Part shown: positions 1 to 11,346 of the stretch, one piece after another | How the letters are laid out: every line of letters starts with the position of its first letter | Numbering within the stretch: position 1 is the first letter of the stretch | Assembly: GCA_916700875.1 (NCBI GenBank) | Contig: CAKAKS010000031.1 | Coordinates: forward strand, 4,592,477 to 4,656,476 | Source: Sebastes aleutianus | Lineage: Eukaryota; Chordata; Actinopteri; Perciformes; Sebastidae | Length of the DNA: 64,000 nucleotides | Direction of reading: 5' to 3' | The notes under the pieces: generated by a model | Told to the model about the DNA's origin: nothing | Seen by the model: the letters and a program-made list of their open reading frames with translations, nothing else | The model's database searches: none | Translations under genes and position numbers: made by a program

Positions 1-78
1 ACTTGAATTACAATATGTTGAAAGGTTATTATGGATTTTTTGCCCAATGATGACAAAAATATTCTGCCTACTGCAGGT
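1..78 (-). mobile_element. Family B TTAA-flanked MITE, cut by window edge
   Basis: This is the terminal part of the family B repeat whose fuller copies lie at 30917, 43944, 46390 and 56583. It is almost identical to 56881-56958. It ends in the inverted-end sequence followed by TTAA at 79-82, as the other copies do. The rest lies outside the window. Confidence 0.7.
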
Positions 79-82
79 TTAA

Positions 83-1146
83 CAGTTAAAGCTTTTAAAT
101 TGTTAAGGCTCAACTTATTAATCTACTGTCTCTACTGTTTCCACCTCATGGCCTAGTTGTGAGGAGGAAAGTGCAGGTCTCATGTACAGAGCCCATGGTG
201 TTACGCCCCGCTGGTGATTTGAAGCTGTTGTAGGTAGTCAGTTAGAGACAAACTCTACTCTGTCTCTCTGCCATCCTCTCCAGCTTCTTTGAAACATCAA
301 TGAAACACTTGTCAACTTCTTTGTGCCTGGGGGCCCAGCCGACCTCCTCCACCCTTCTGCACCAAAGAAATAGTCCTTTAAATTCTTCCACAGTGCTGGT
401 TAGCAGAGGAAACTCCCTTTGGGAAGTTGAAATCAAGAATCAAGGTGAGTTCTTCTCAATCAGAGTGACTTCCACTTCACCTTTTCGCTATGTGTCACAG
501 TCACTCGCTGCGCTCTGCACAATCTGCGAGACAAAAAGCCTCTCAACCCTGACCTGAAAGGAAATAGCAGACACCTCAAAAAAGATTGCAGCATGCAGGA
601 AGTACATCTTTATAGAATTCATGACCATAATCTTTCCACCACACAAAGTATAAACACGAGTACATTACACAAATCCTACGTCAAACTATGACAAATACGT
701 GACGCACATCTAGAAAAATGAACTTCTTGGCAGACCTTAATTGGTTATAGAGGCTTTTCACAGAGCACCTGGAATGTCTGCTTCTTTTCTTCAGAGGGAG
801 GAAGGAAGATCAGTTGCTATGTGAATAACAGTGGTTGCTATGTATTCATGTATAGTAAATATGGATGAATTATAAAATAAATGTGTCTCAATAATATGCT
901 TATTGAATGTTCCGCTTTACCCCTGCGAAGAAAGTGGGTTTGGTTACCAATGGTTACCAACAGCTTGTTTCATGCAAGGCCTTTATAGGTTGAGATGTTG
1001 TTTACCCTGAAGAACAAGATGCACTTAGGCTGCAGTGTCTGGTAAACATGCAGTTTCAGTAGTGGTACATGTGATGCTGTATACTGCCTCTAAGGTCATT
1101 CTCACAACAGTCATTTGGTATGTGTGGGATACATGTAGTCTTCTTC
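83..1146. other. No gene or repeat recognised
   Basis: The reading frames here are short, overlap on both strands and show no known domain. I see no clear splice-bounded exon, RNA gene or transposon end. Confidence 0.4.
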
Positions 1147-1499
1147 TCATAGACTGTATATATAGAAGTAGACGTAATCACCGCAATGTCACCCATTGGT
1201 TTGCGGACTGCCGATTTGAAGCCTCGAGTTTGGCATTTTGGCTGTCACCATCTTGTTTTTTTGCAACCAGAAACGAGAGGGTGGAGCTAAGTACAACTGA
1301 ATGCTGAATAAGACGTTTTTAGGCAACTAAAATGTTACAATTAACTTTCATGAACTGAAAACACACCGTGAAAGGGATAAAGTTCAAAGACGGAAAAAAC
1401 AGACAACGCCATGGTAGCGACCTGTCAATCCCAAGGTAGCCGGCGCCCTAGGTGACCACCTACGTGGCCTAATAAATCAAGTGAGAAGTAGGGTCGTTT
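1147..1499 (-). repeat. Dispersed repeat family O, copy 1 (truncated)
   Basis: The sequence matches the reverse complement of 5455-5955 over most of its length and shares one end with 45874-46232. It contains a single copy of the AAGATGG-type motif (reverse complement near 1248-1256) that is expanded to eleven copies at 45897-46140. The match stops at about 1499, where an unrelated transposon-like end begins, so this copy is truncated or interrupted. Confidence 0.65.
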
Positions 1500-1760
1500 T
1501 CTCATAGGCCCAATTCCAAACCACCCCCTCCACCCTTTCCCTACCCACTTCCACTCCGTTCGCGCGTAGGGTCCGCCATATTAAAGGCCATTCCAAACCA
1601 ATTAACGGGGAGTGGAAGTGGGTTTTGAAACCCTCCAACAGCGAGCCTGCATCGATGCCGACTTAACCAGCTGCTCTTACTGACGACGTGCAACGCCGTT
1701 TAGTGTTCGTCATGGAGCACGCTCCAATGTAAGTTCCATGCGACAAACATTTACTTGTAA
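1500..1760 (+). mobile_element. 5' end of a cut-and-paste DNA transposon (fragment)
   Basis: The segment begins GGCCCAATTCCAAACC, which I remember as the terminus of a PIF/Harbinger or ISL2EU-like fish transposon; this is memory, not a search. It holds a short GC-richer region and an ATG at about 1711 with a GTAAGT splice-donor-like site 18 bases later. That looks like the promoter and first coding exon of an autonomous element. No transposase ORF follows, so it appears to be a 5' remnant. Confidence 0.35.
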
Positions 1761-1898
1761 ACTGCTCCAACTGATAGACATGTAATTTATTCTACTTTAT
1801 TGTCATACAGACGTCAACAACATAAAGTACGTATATTGTATTTAGGATCAAATATACCCTTGTCTAGTCTAGAAAACGGTAGACATGTTCATTGGATT

Positions 1899-1901
<3 letters not shown>

Positions 1902-1934
<33 letters not shown>
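1902..1934. repeat. (AT)n microsatellite
   Basis: About 33 bases of alternating A and T. Confidence 0.95.
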
Positions 1935-1937
<3 letters not shown>

Positions 1938-3057
1938 TGATTTTTTTACCCCTATCAGGAGCTATAACCCAATAATTTATTATATCTTCAACCATGCAAT
2001 ACTGACTTAACAGTGCAATAATTTAGTTCACTAATTCAGCTGTGCAATAATCTCGTTTACAGTGGCATTAACACTGCATGTATTTATACAGAACATTTAA
2101 AGTAATATTCTTCCATCCACTGCTTTTTCCAAAAAACAAAAGAAAGACAAGGATGATAACAGAATATCTTGAGTCCAATGATCGCTTTTATTTGTTTATC
2201 GATAAACGATCTCACACAATGCTTTGTAACACACCACTTAAAAAAATCAGACAACTGGGTCATCAGATGCAATCATTTTGTTAGTGTTCATGTAAAGATT
2301 TACAATGACATTGTGCAAGAAAGAAAATGTGTAATGCCTGCATGCTCTCTTTATATTGTTGCTTTTAAAAATCGTTGCACATCCCAATTCATATCTTTTT
2401 TATGTAATATGGCATATAGATTTGGACTTGATATTAAAGGCTGCTGTCACGCTCGTTCTGCCAAACCATTTCTTGCAGGCATATTATTAAAAAATATTTA
2501 CTGTAGGTGCTTGGCCCTGGTGTTTATTTGTTGAAATAAATCCCAGAGTGCTCTAAATGCCGTCAATGCTGCTGAGCTGAGGAGGTATATCACCACACTA
2601 ACTACGTGGGCCACAAAGGCTATAGTCGCCGATGAGGGGATGTAGGGTGTGTGCGCTGTTATGTGTCCTTAAAGCTGTGTGTGGTGGAGGGCGGCATTTG
2701 TGTGTTTTGCAGCGGGGCCACAGCATGGCCGTATTCTGTTAACGACAGTGACTGTTACTGCTGGAGTCCACAGCAGAATGCTAAAATTAACCGGAACTGT
2801 TGAAGGTGCCAGAAGAGCCAGAGGAGCCAAACTCACTGATTTTATAGTTTTCTCTAGAGATACTAAAGTTTTTATCCCCGGGGATCATAAAGTGGGCTCA
2901 TTGAGCCGTGCCTCCCAAAACAAACACTGTGGAGTTCCTTCAGCCCATATTCAGCTTATATTCGTTTCCAATTACTCTCTACCACAAATTTATAATACTT
3001 TATTTCATATTTATTCATGCTATATTTCATCCCTATATTGTAACTTGCATGGTTTTA
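1935..3057. other. No gene recognised
   Basis: ORFs of up to 168 codons occur, but the translations are low-complexity or hydrophobic strings without domain resemblance, and the 2679-3185 frame runs into a transposon at 3058. I regard them as chance ORFs. Confidence 0.4.
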
Positions 3058-4114
3058 TAGGGCTGGGACGATACACCTGTCTCCTGATTCGATATTACCT
3101 GGGTGCCGATTCGATATGTATTGCGAAGTGTTGCGATTCTACAAGAATTGTGATTCGATATTACGATTTATTGCGATTTTTGTAAAACGTCCCATATTAT
3201 GCTCATTGTCAGGTTCATACTTGTATTTTGTGTTTCTACTAGAACATGTTTACATGCTGTAAACCTTTATTTTCCTTATATACTGTCTGCCCGAATATAC
3301 CTGTATTCATCCTCTGTCTGAAACGCTCCGTTTTAGCTCATTTCAACAGAATGGCAACGGAATTGCGTTGCTAGGGAACAGCTTGGGTCCATGTTCACTT
3401 CCTGTCAGCTGATGTCATTCACAAACACTGCAAAAGGAAATAAACTGGGACACATTTAGAATGTTTATGTTTAAAACTGTGAAATTGTTGTCTAAACATT
3501 GTAGATTTGTGACATCACAAATGTACAGATATCCTGATGGCTTGTTTCAAACGGACAGTGTCTGAATACGGGCTGTGTGAATGTCTCTGTGGATTGAGCG
3601 TTTTGATAATTTCACAGTATTTATATATCACTTAAACCTGCTTTATAATATAAAAGACACGAAAATCTGACTTTTCACAAAATGACCTTTAACTTTTTTA
3701 ACACTAGATCATGGGAAAAAGTTAAATCATACACTTCTAGGGACTTTTACTTGGAAAATATCTAAATTGATACAGTAAAAATGTTAAATAAAATATATAT
3801 ATATATTTCCAACAACCCAAAAATCAAAGAATAAAGACATGTCCCTCACAATTTAGTGGTATTTTCTTTTTAATTTATAAGGAACATGTAGTGTTTTATA
3901 CTTCTGTTGAATATAATCCAATCAATCTTATTTCCATATATGTGTTTTGAATATACAGTTCCGTTTTTTAACACCTTATTTTGAAAACCAGATGTAGTCT
4001 CTCGTGTATACTTCTGCTAACTTCACCAAGTCCGTCGATAGCTCTTACCGTCAGCTCCGTTCTCTTCCAAAAATATCGCGATACATAGGTGAATCCATTT
4101 TTTTCCCATCCCTT
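3058..4114 (+). mobile_element. hAT-like non-autonomous element K, copy 1, interrupted by MITE A
   Basis: It begins TAGGGCTGGGACGATA and ends with an imperfect inverted counterpart, TCCCATCCCTT. The 8-bp flanks match at only 5 of 8 positions, so the far boundary is tentative. Sequence on both sides of the nested element at 3187-3688 is contiguous in the related copy at 28609, which shows that this element was already in place when MITE A inserted. Confidence 0.55.
3187..3688 (+). mobile_element. Family A TTAA MITE, copy A1
   Basis: About 502 bp with ends related to AGGTCCCATAT / ATATGGGACCT, slightly degraded. The right flank is TTAA (3689-3692) and the left flank TAAA (3183-3186), a one-base decay. 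It lies inside element K. The uninterrupted K copy has a single TTAA at this point (28715-28718). No ORF of note lies inside. Confidence 0.85.
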
Positions 4115-4122
4115 CTATTTTA

Positions 4123-4920
4123 TGTCTTAGATTCTCATTTAGATTTTCTTTTTATACACATTTAATTAGAATTGTTGGCGACTGCTTCTGTGATTAACTT
4201 AACAAACTGCAGTATTTCACACAGAAGGTGATGGATTCCACACCTTGCCAAAGACTGGAACAGCTCTCTCCTGTAGGGACACACCTGTTCACGTTCTCCT
4301 GATTTTCTCTGAAGAATTTCTTTAAATGACGTGCTGCCTTCCAGTCAGTGTGAGACCGAGACAGAGCACAGCCTATACTTTCCTGCTGTCCTCCCTGTCA
4401 ATCTTAATGGTTATTGCTACAAATTTGACACCCCGAAGGCCGCAGCCAGGTTTCCAACACACAAAGATTTCCCCACAGGAAGGCTGCCAAATAAACCTCA
4501 TCAGGTATCATCAGAGGCATATAAAAACATCTCCCAGAGGTTCAAGAGGCAACATGGCACTTTTATCACATGTATTTTGGGCTTTATATATGGAGGAGAG
4601 GAAACTCTGCGGGGGGACTATTAATGTCTTTTTCATGTTTCAAATGCATTGTATCATGGCAGAGTGGAGACAAAGGGTAAAAGAATGGAAAGCCTTTGGA
4701 AAACAGAGTGTGACCTACCTGTAAGTACAGTATCTAGGTAGTTCAGGATGCATTGCAATACCTCAACACTAGTTGATGTGTGATCCGAGGAGAACAAAAA
4801 ATGTATGAACACACATCTGTTTTTTATACAGCTACTAGAAAAAGTTTTTTCTCTCTTGTGGCAAGTTGTAACCAGTGGGCAACCTCCGGGTCTGAGAAGT
4901 GAAGCCAATGCGGAAGAGCC
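4123..4920. other. No gene recognised
   Basis: Two overlapping plus-strand ORFs near 4326-4724 have no recognisable domain. No repeat termini were noticed before family A starts. Confidence 0.35.
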
Positions 4921-4924
4921 TTAA

Positions 4925-5436
4925 AGGTCCCATATTGTAAAAAGTGAGATTTTCAGGTCTTTTTCATTATAAAGCAGATTTAAGTGCTATATAAATACTG
5001 TTAAACTATCAAAACGCTCAATATACGGAGAAACACACACAGCCCTTATTCAGAAACTGCGCGTTTGAAACAAGCTGTTTGGATTTCTGTCCATTTATGA
5101 TGTCACAAATATAAAATATATAGACCATTACACGGTTTTAAACGTAAACATTCTTAAAATATGTCTCAGTTTATTTCCGGTTGCAGAGTATGTGAATGAC
5201 ATCAGCTGACAGGAAGTAAACATTGACCCAAACTGTTGCCTAGCAATGCAATTCTGTTGCAATTCCATTGAAATGCACTAAAACGGAGCGTTTCAGACAG
5301 AGAGTAAATATAAGTATAATCAGGCCGACAGTACGAGGAAAATAAAGTGTTTTTTGAATATTACAGCATGTAAACATGTTCTATTAGAAACCCAAAATAC
5401 AAGTATGAACCTGAAAATGAGCACAATATGGGACCT
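4925..5436 (-). mobile_element. Family A TTAA MITE, copy A2
   Basis: A 512-bp copy with exact TTAA at both flanks (4921-4924 and 5437-5440) and ends AGGTCCCATAT / ATATGGGACCT. Orientation is opposite to A1. It is one of the best preserved copies. Confidence 0.9.
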
Positions 5437-5454
5437 TTAAACTTGCATTGTTTC

Positions 5455-5955
5455 TAATAGCCAGCAGGGGGCGACTCCTCTGGTTGCAAAAAGAAGTCTG
5501 ATTGTACAGAAGTCGATGAGAAAATGAGCCTACTTCTCACTTGATTTATTACCTCAGTTAACATTGTAAACATGAGTTTATGGTCTCAATCACTAGTTTC
5601 AAGTCTTCTTCAATACAGCATGATGTTCATTTAGTAAATTATAGAGTCAAATAGACCATAAAGCAGGGTATGCTTTAGGGCGGGGCTACCTTGTGATTGA
5701 CAGGTCGCTACCACATCATTTTCACAGTGTGTTTTCAGTTTATGGAAGTTCATTTCAACATTTTGGTCGCCTACAAATATTTGTATTCAGCGTTCGGTTA
5801 GCTCCACCCTCTCGTGTCAACTTCTGGTTGCAAAAACAACCAAGATGGCTATGACCAAAAATGCCAAACTCGAGGCTTCAAATCGGGCAATCCGCAAACC
5901 GACAGGTGACGTCACGATGACTATACGTCTTCTCATAGCCGGTCTATCCTTTACG
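5455..5955 (+). repeat. Dispersed repeat family O, copy 2
   Basis: The most complete of three family O copies. It includes the AAGATGG motif once (near 5842) followed by the block CCAAACTCGAGGCTTCAAA that is shared with 1147-1499 and 45874-46232. Likely a non-autonomous transposon of unknown class; I could not define target duplications. Confidence 0.65.
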
Positions 5956-8170
5956 TTGTCAGGCCTTCGGGCTTGAACCCTGGTAAGCACCGGGCATTAA
6001 AGTGGAGGTGGGAGAGCGGGGGCGACAACACGACAACAACACAAGCTGTTAAAACTTTCCTCAAACTTGCGGCCATTATTTACTGATATTGTACTTGACT
6101 TTGCTATTATTGTCTAATGAGTGATGTGGACAAAGATCAGACTTCAAGGATTTTCCTTTTTATTGAAACAGCTACAAAATGTGCAATAATCAAATCTAAT
6201 AAATTACAACAGTAGCCCAAAAACACAAATTTGCTCATATGTAGGCCTATAAACAAACGAATAAATAAATATACTGTGGCCTATATGCCCACTTATAAGA
6301 TAAAAGCCCTGGCTTTGTTGAGACTCTCTTATCTCCTGCGCTGCGTTTCAGTTGCCCAGGACAGCGCTGCACCATCACGCCACCCTCTACACATGACAAA
6401 CAGCTATCCATCTGAGAATAACTCATAATAATTAATGTTGATGCATAATGAGGGATCAAATGGACTGAATAAACATTAGCGAGGGTTGCACCAATTGTAC
6501 GTTCACAAAAATAATTGTTGATCACATGATTTAAGCACATAATGATACCTATTTGATTACCTCTGATACTTAGCTCTTTTCTCCCTACATAATCATAACA
6601 CACATCCACGGCTAGTTATTAGGTAGTATCCAGTCATGCTACCTCCGGAGGGGTGTAATATCCCAGCAGGCCTCTGCATTTCTCATCATCCTCTCTGTCT
6701 TTATTTATGCACTCATTACATTTTGATGCAGCGGCCCCAGCTGTTACTCGTGCATACCATTTAGTTCAATAAAAATCTCACACTTTGTGCTGTTAATATA
6801 GCGTAAGCACCTGCCAAAACTGAAAGGCCCTGTCAGCAGCATGCACATTCGCTTGTCTGATTTGTTTTGTTTTGCCTTTCCACTAGCCTATATCTGACTT
6901 GCATATCTTCCCATGTACTAAATATGGTTTGTACATGTGCAAATGTTGTGTTGGGGTGGGAAAAAAAAAGAGTGATTCCATCCAGAAGCATCCAGAAGTC
7001 ATTTGTCCAACCTGTGCCGCATTAAGTCTCCTTTTAGATATATAAAGCGGATCCAATGGTACCAACCGAAACCTGGAAAGAGTGAGCACACTCATCTCCA
7101 AGGAGATAACTTCAAGTTTAACTTTTCAGGGTTTTCAGTGCTACGATGGCGGTTCACTTCTTACCGGTGTAGATCGCCGTGGTAAATTATTCTGAACACC
7201 TAACCTGCTCCAGAGCATACATTATATACGCCAGAACATTATCAAAGGGCATAATGAAGCGTAATCCATTCATCCATTTTATTCTGAAAACTTTTTATAA
7301 TATTACTGTCCCATCTAGACGACTATATCTGACTTGAGTAGGCCTATCCATTAAATTAATAAGCCTCTTAATTTACACATTCACAAATTGACAATTTTTT
7401 TTCTTTTGCCTGCCGTCCTTCCTGCATTTAGCAGCTTCTGTTTTATCGTGTATTTGTCTAATATTTTAGTTTGCTCTTGGTTTGTAAAATATGCCGCTCT
7501 GCTGACAGTGGACTTGTCCATGTCTGTGATTGGTCATATTGGCTGCAAACACCGCCCCTTTTTATGTGAACGCGCTCATAGCCGGATTGAGAAACCCTGG
7601 GTTGATTTACCGAGTTGATGACAACCCGTTGAAGGACCGTATAGCGGTTGTTAGGGTTTGTGAAGCCAGATAACGAGAAGATACCCGATGTATGTTGAAC
7701 TCTCCTCGTAGTACAGGCCTCAGGGCTGGTTGTGCTTGTTTTGATGGGAAATGCGAAATACCCACATCCTGCCACTAATGGCTGTATTAGAAGTAGTTTT
7801 GGTGATACCCAGCTCCTTCTGTCCATATGTCAGAGTGTCCTTGGGCTACCCCAAATTGCTCCTGATGGTCAGGCCAGGTTGTGTGTGTGTGTGTATGTGT
7901 GTGCATGTGTGTGTGAATGGGTTAAATTGTAAAGCACTACGGATAAAAGCACTTTATAAATGCAGTCATTTTTGCTCATTAAGCAGTGTAGATAGAGCTG
8001 GTTGGCTAATGTAAATGAGTGGCTGATAAAAATAACTGTCCTACTGTAACTGTGTCCAGAGGCTTGCTGTTTACATGCATGAAGTTGACCTCAGTATAAC
8101 CTGCAGCGCTAACTAGCTGTTAGCAAAAAACACAGTTAATGCTAACATGCAGACTGCAGGAAATAGTATC
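5956..8170. other. No gene recognised
   Basis: Short unrelated ORFs on both strands and no recognisable domain. An imperfect GT-rich microsatellite lies at about 7879-7917. Confidence 0.4.
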
Positions 8171-8174
8171 TTAA

Positions 8175-8684
8175 AGGGGACATATTATGCTCATTTTCAG
8201 GTTCATACTTGTATTTTGGATTTCTACTGGAACATATTTACATGCTTTAATGTTTAAAAAAAACTTTATTTTCCTCATACTGTCTGCTTGGATATAGCTG
8301 TATTTACCCTCTGTCTGAAACGCTCCGTTTTAGTGCATTTCAATGGAATTGCAACAGATTTGCATTGCTAGGCAACAGCTTGGGTCCATGTTTACTTCCT
8401 GTCAGCTGATGTCATTCACATACACTGCAACAGGAAATAAACGGTGACCCATTTAGAATGTTTACGTTTAAAACTGTGTAATGGTCTAAATATTGTAGAT
8501 TTGTGACATCACAAACTGACAGAAATCCTGACGGCTTGTTTCAAAAGCTCAGTTTCTGAATACGGGCTGTGCGTATTTCTCTGTGGATTAAGCGTTTCGA
8601 TACTTTCACAGTATTTATATAGAACTTAAACCTGATTTTTAATATAAAAACCATGAAAATGTCACTTTTTACAATATAGGACCT
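8175..8684 (+). mobile_element. Family A TTAA MITE, copy A3
   Basis: About 510 bp, flanked by TTAA at 8171-8174 and 8685-8688. The terminal bases are slightly diverged (AGGGGACATAT at the left, ATAGGACCT at the right). Same internal order of blocks as A1. Confidence 0.9.
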
Positions 8685-8688
8685 TTAA

Positions 8689-9802
8689 AGTATTTCAAAA
8701 CCCCAGTACTGCTTTTTCTTAGTCGTTTTACAATTTGTCACTATAAAGTCGAAGGCTGATGTCAAAATATATCTAATCTTCTTTTAGCATGACAGTAGTA
8801 CCAAATATTTAACATTTACAAATGCGTGTTACTTACAAAGTTTGTTCGCTTGCTTACTTAGAAAACGAGTTCCATTTATTTCCTCTCTGAAAGTGTGCCA
8901 CGCAGCACAAGCATCCTAGGCAAAGCAGGTCACCTCTGCAAGGGGCCAGAGCACAAAGGCGTCTTCGGTGCCAATGTGCCAGTGTGAGCGTGGAGCACAG
9001 GAAATGTAGATGAGGAAGCACATCCATTTTTAATGACTGAGATTTTGGTCTAATGTGACACTGGCAGATTAACCTACTATCCAAATTTGATGCTACACCC
9101 CAACAGAAGACTTTAACAATTCTTTGGCAACGGATAAAGCAATTCATTTAAGTCTTAGATAATTAAAGTGTTTTATCTTTGTGACATTTATAATGTCCAT
9201 CTCCTTCTCGGTAAAGGGCAGGAGGACTGATTAGTTCCCATTAAATCTATAGATTGTAATGCTGTTGAAATCCTCAAAGATAGAGTATAGACGTGAAGAA
9301 CTGAAGACTGAATTAATTAAATTATATCATCAGGAAGAAGAAGGAAAAAAAAAGCTCTTCCTGTATTTCCCCGAGTGCATTTTGATTTGGTAAATCATAT
9401 GCACATTTGCATCTGCAAAGATGGAAAATATGAATGTATCAACATTTAATAAATACAATTTTCTCTATGGAGGGGAAATACAAAGCACATGCCTCATACC
9501 TGGGTGCGTTCATATTCTGAGCTGTGGTGCATTAATATTCTGACTTCCAAACCTGACACTCAGAGCCTTTTTAATTGAAGAACAAATCCACGCTATCCTT
9601 TTAAAATGATTAAACATGTATGAAAACATTATGTAAATGCAGCCGTGTTGGACACTTAAAGACAACACGCAAAGCTACAGAGACTCAGAACAGCCTTTTT
9701 CTCAGTTAGTTAAGAAGTACAGGGGGAATACAGATCTAGGTTTTTGTAACTCTGTTGAGAGCTAATGTTAACACTATCAAAAGCAGTGTAACCCCCCCAA
9801 CT
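8689..9802. other. No gene or repeat recognised
   Basis: The minus-strand 97-codon frame at 8854-9147 has no domain resemblance. Nothing else stands out. Confidence 0.35.
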
Positions 9803-9810
9803 CTCACAAC

Positions 9811-11338
9811 TAGGACTGGGTGATACGACCAAGTCTTCCATCCCGATATAGGTAATTTCATATCTCGATAATGTTACAGTATATATCACAATATAGCATA
9901 GGGGTTTGACGAAATATCTTGCCACGAAATATTGCGATATAAAAATGTGACGATATGCATTGTCAAGAAGAAAAACTGAATCGCGATATCAGGGCATAAT
10001 AGGTACATACATACATACGGGCTCCGGGGCTAAAGCTGCAGTCTCTTCCTGCTGCTCTGCGAGGCCTATAGAAGGAGGCTGAGTACGCGTCATATCTTGG
10101 GGGTACAACATTTGCGCAGTAAAATCTGGTCTGCCCTCGCCGAAATTGAGCCAATCGCAACGCACGGCCGCAGCTTCAGTTACACTGCTCATGTGTTATA
10201 CCCCGAGAGCCATGTCCGCCCGTGACCCTGCCTCCTTCAATAGGCCTTGCTGCTCTCGGTCGGAGCTCTGCGCACATTAACACACACAGCGCAGTCAGCC
10301 GCGGTGGAGACAAGATGACAACTATGTAAGTGCAATAAAACTTTGCAAGTGTAAAGCCAAGATACCTCATAACACCTGTTCAACAAGCATCAACACGATG
10401 AAACGGTTAAACAAGGAGGAAAGCGACGTTTCAATCTGTTCTGTTCGCTGTCTCTCATCCTCCACCGCTATGTTTACACAAGGAGAGCGCGTTAGCTCGG
10501 CGGCTAACAGCTAACTATAAACACGTGTAAGTTATTTAGTTGAGTTGTGAATGACTTTAGTTCCCTCTAGTAAGCCGTGTTTCAGTGTATGTGTCCGGGG
10601 AGTTTATTGTGAAGGAACGGAAGACGTGAAGCGGTGATGCGCTGTTATTGACGAGGTGTAACCCTCGGCTACACAAGACTGTTACTGATTGATGGAGGAC
10701 AGAGGACAGGAGGAAGGACTGATACCATAACAAAATTAACTATAAGGCAAACAACAGCATTGTTTTGCATTTGGTGTCTTTTGAATAAAAGGCTACTTCT
10801 TCAGTCATATATTTTCATCATTCAAGTTTTGTTAAAATTATATTTATAATAATCGTATCGTATCGAGATTGTGAACCCAATATCGTGTATCGTATTGTGA
10901 GTTAAGTGAATCGTCACACCCATACTATAGCATGTTTGTATTCATAATATGAATACCAATATGGTAATTCATAAAATAAATAGTCTATATGAAATAACCA
11001 CATGGTAAAGCCTATTTTTGCTATTTTTGTAAAATCACTGTTCGCTACAGCTCCACCCTGCTTGCCTTCTGCATGACCGGCCCTACTCTGCCTCTGATTG
11101 GCCAGTATTCATTGCCTTTAGTTGGTTGGCTTGGTTAGGTTTAGGCATGAGGAGTGAGATTGGTCAGAAGACTCCGCTCCGGCTCCTACATGCAAGGAAC
11201 GTAAAGCGTTGATGATGTGAATATTTCCGTTACAAAACTCGGCCCATGGTTTTTCGATAGAAAAAATATAGAAAAAATATAAAAGTTAGATATTTTCATA
11301 TCATTTGATGATGTATATCAGCATATCGCCCAGCTCTA
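9811..11338. mobile_element. hAT-type non-autonomous element, family L copy 1
   Basis: The ends TAGGACTGGGTGATA and ATATCGCCCAGCTCTA are imperfect inverted repeats. The flanks are a perfect 8-bp direct repeat CTCACAAC (9803-9810 and 11339-11346), the duplication size typical of hAT elements. The 1528-bp interior has no transposase ORF. It does keep a GC-richer stretch with an ATG at 10314 and a GTAAGT-type donor at 10326, which could be the 5' exon of the parent transposon. Related copies lie at 33120 and 62539. Confidence 0.85.
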
Positions 11339-11346
11339 CTCACAAC

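Noticed and set aside
2169..2534. 121-codon plus-strand ORF
   Set aside because: No domain, hydrophobic low-information sequence in an AT-rich region, with other ORFs in other frames.
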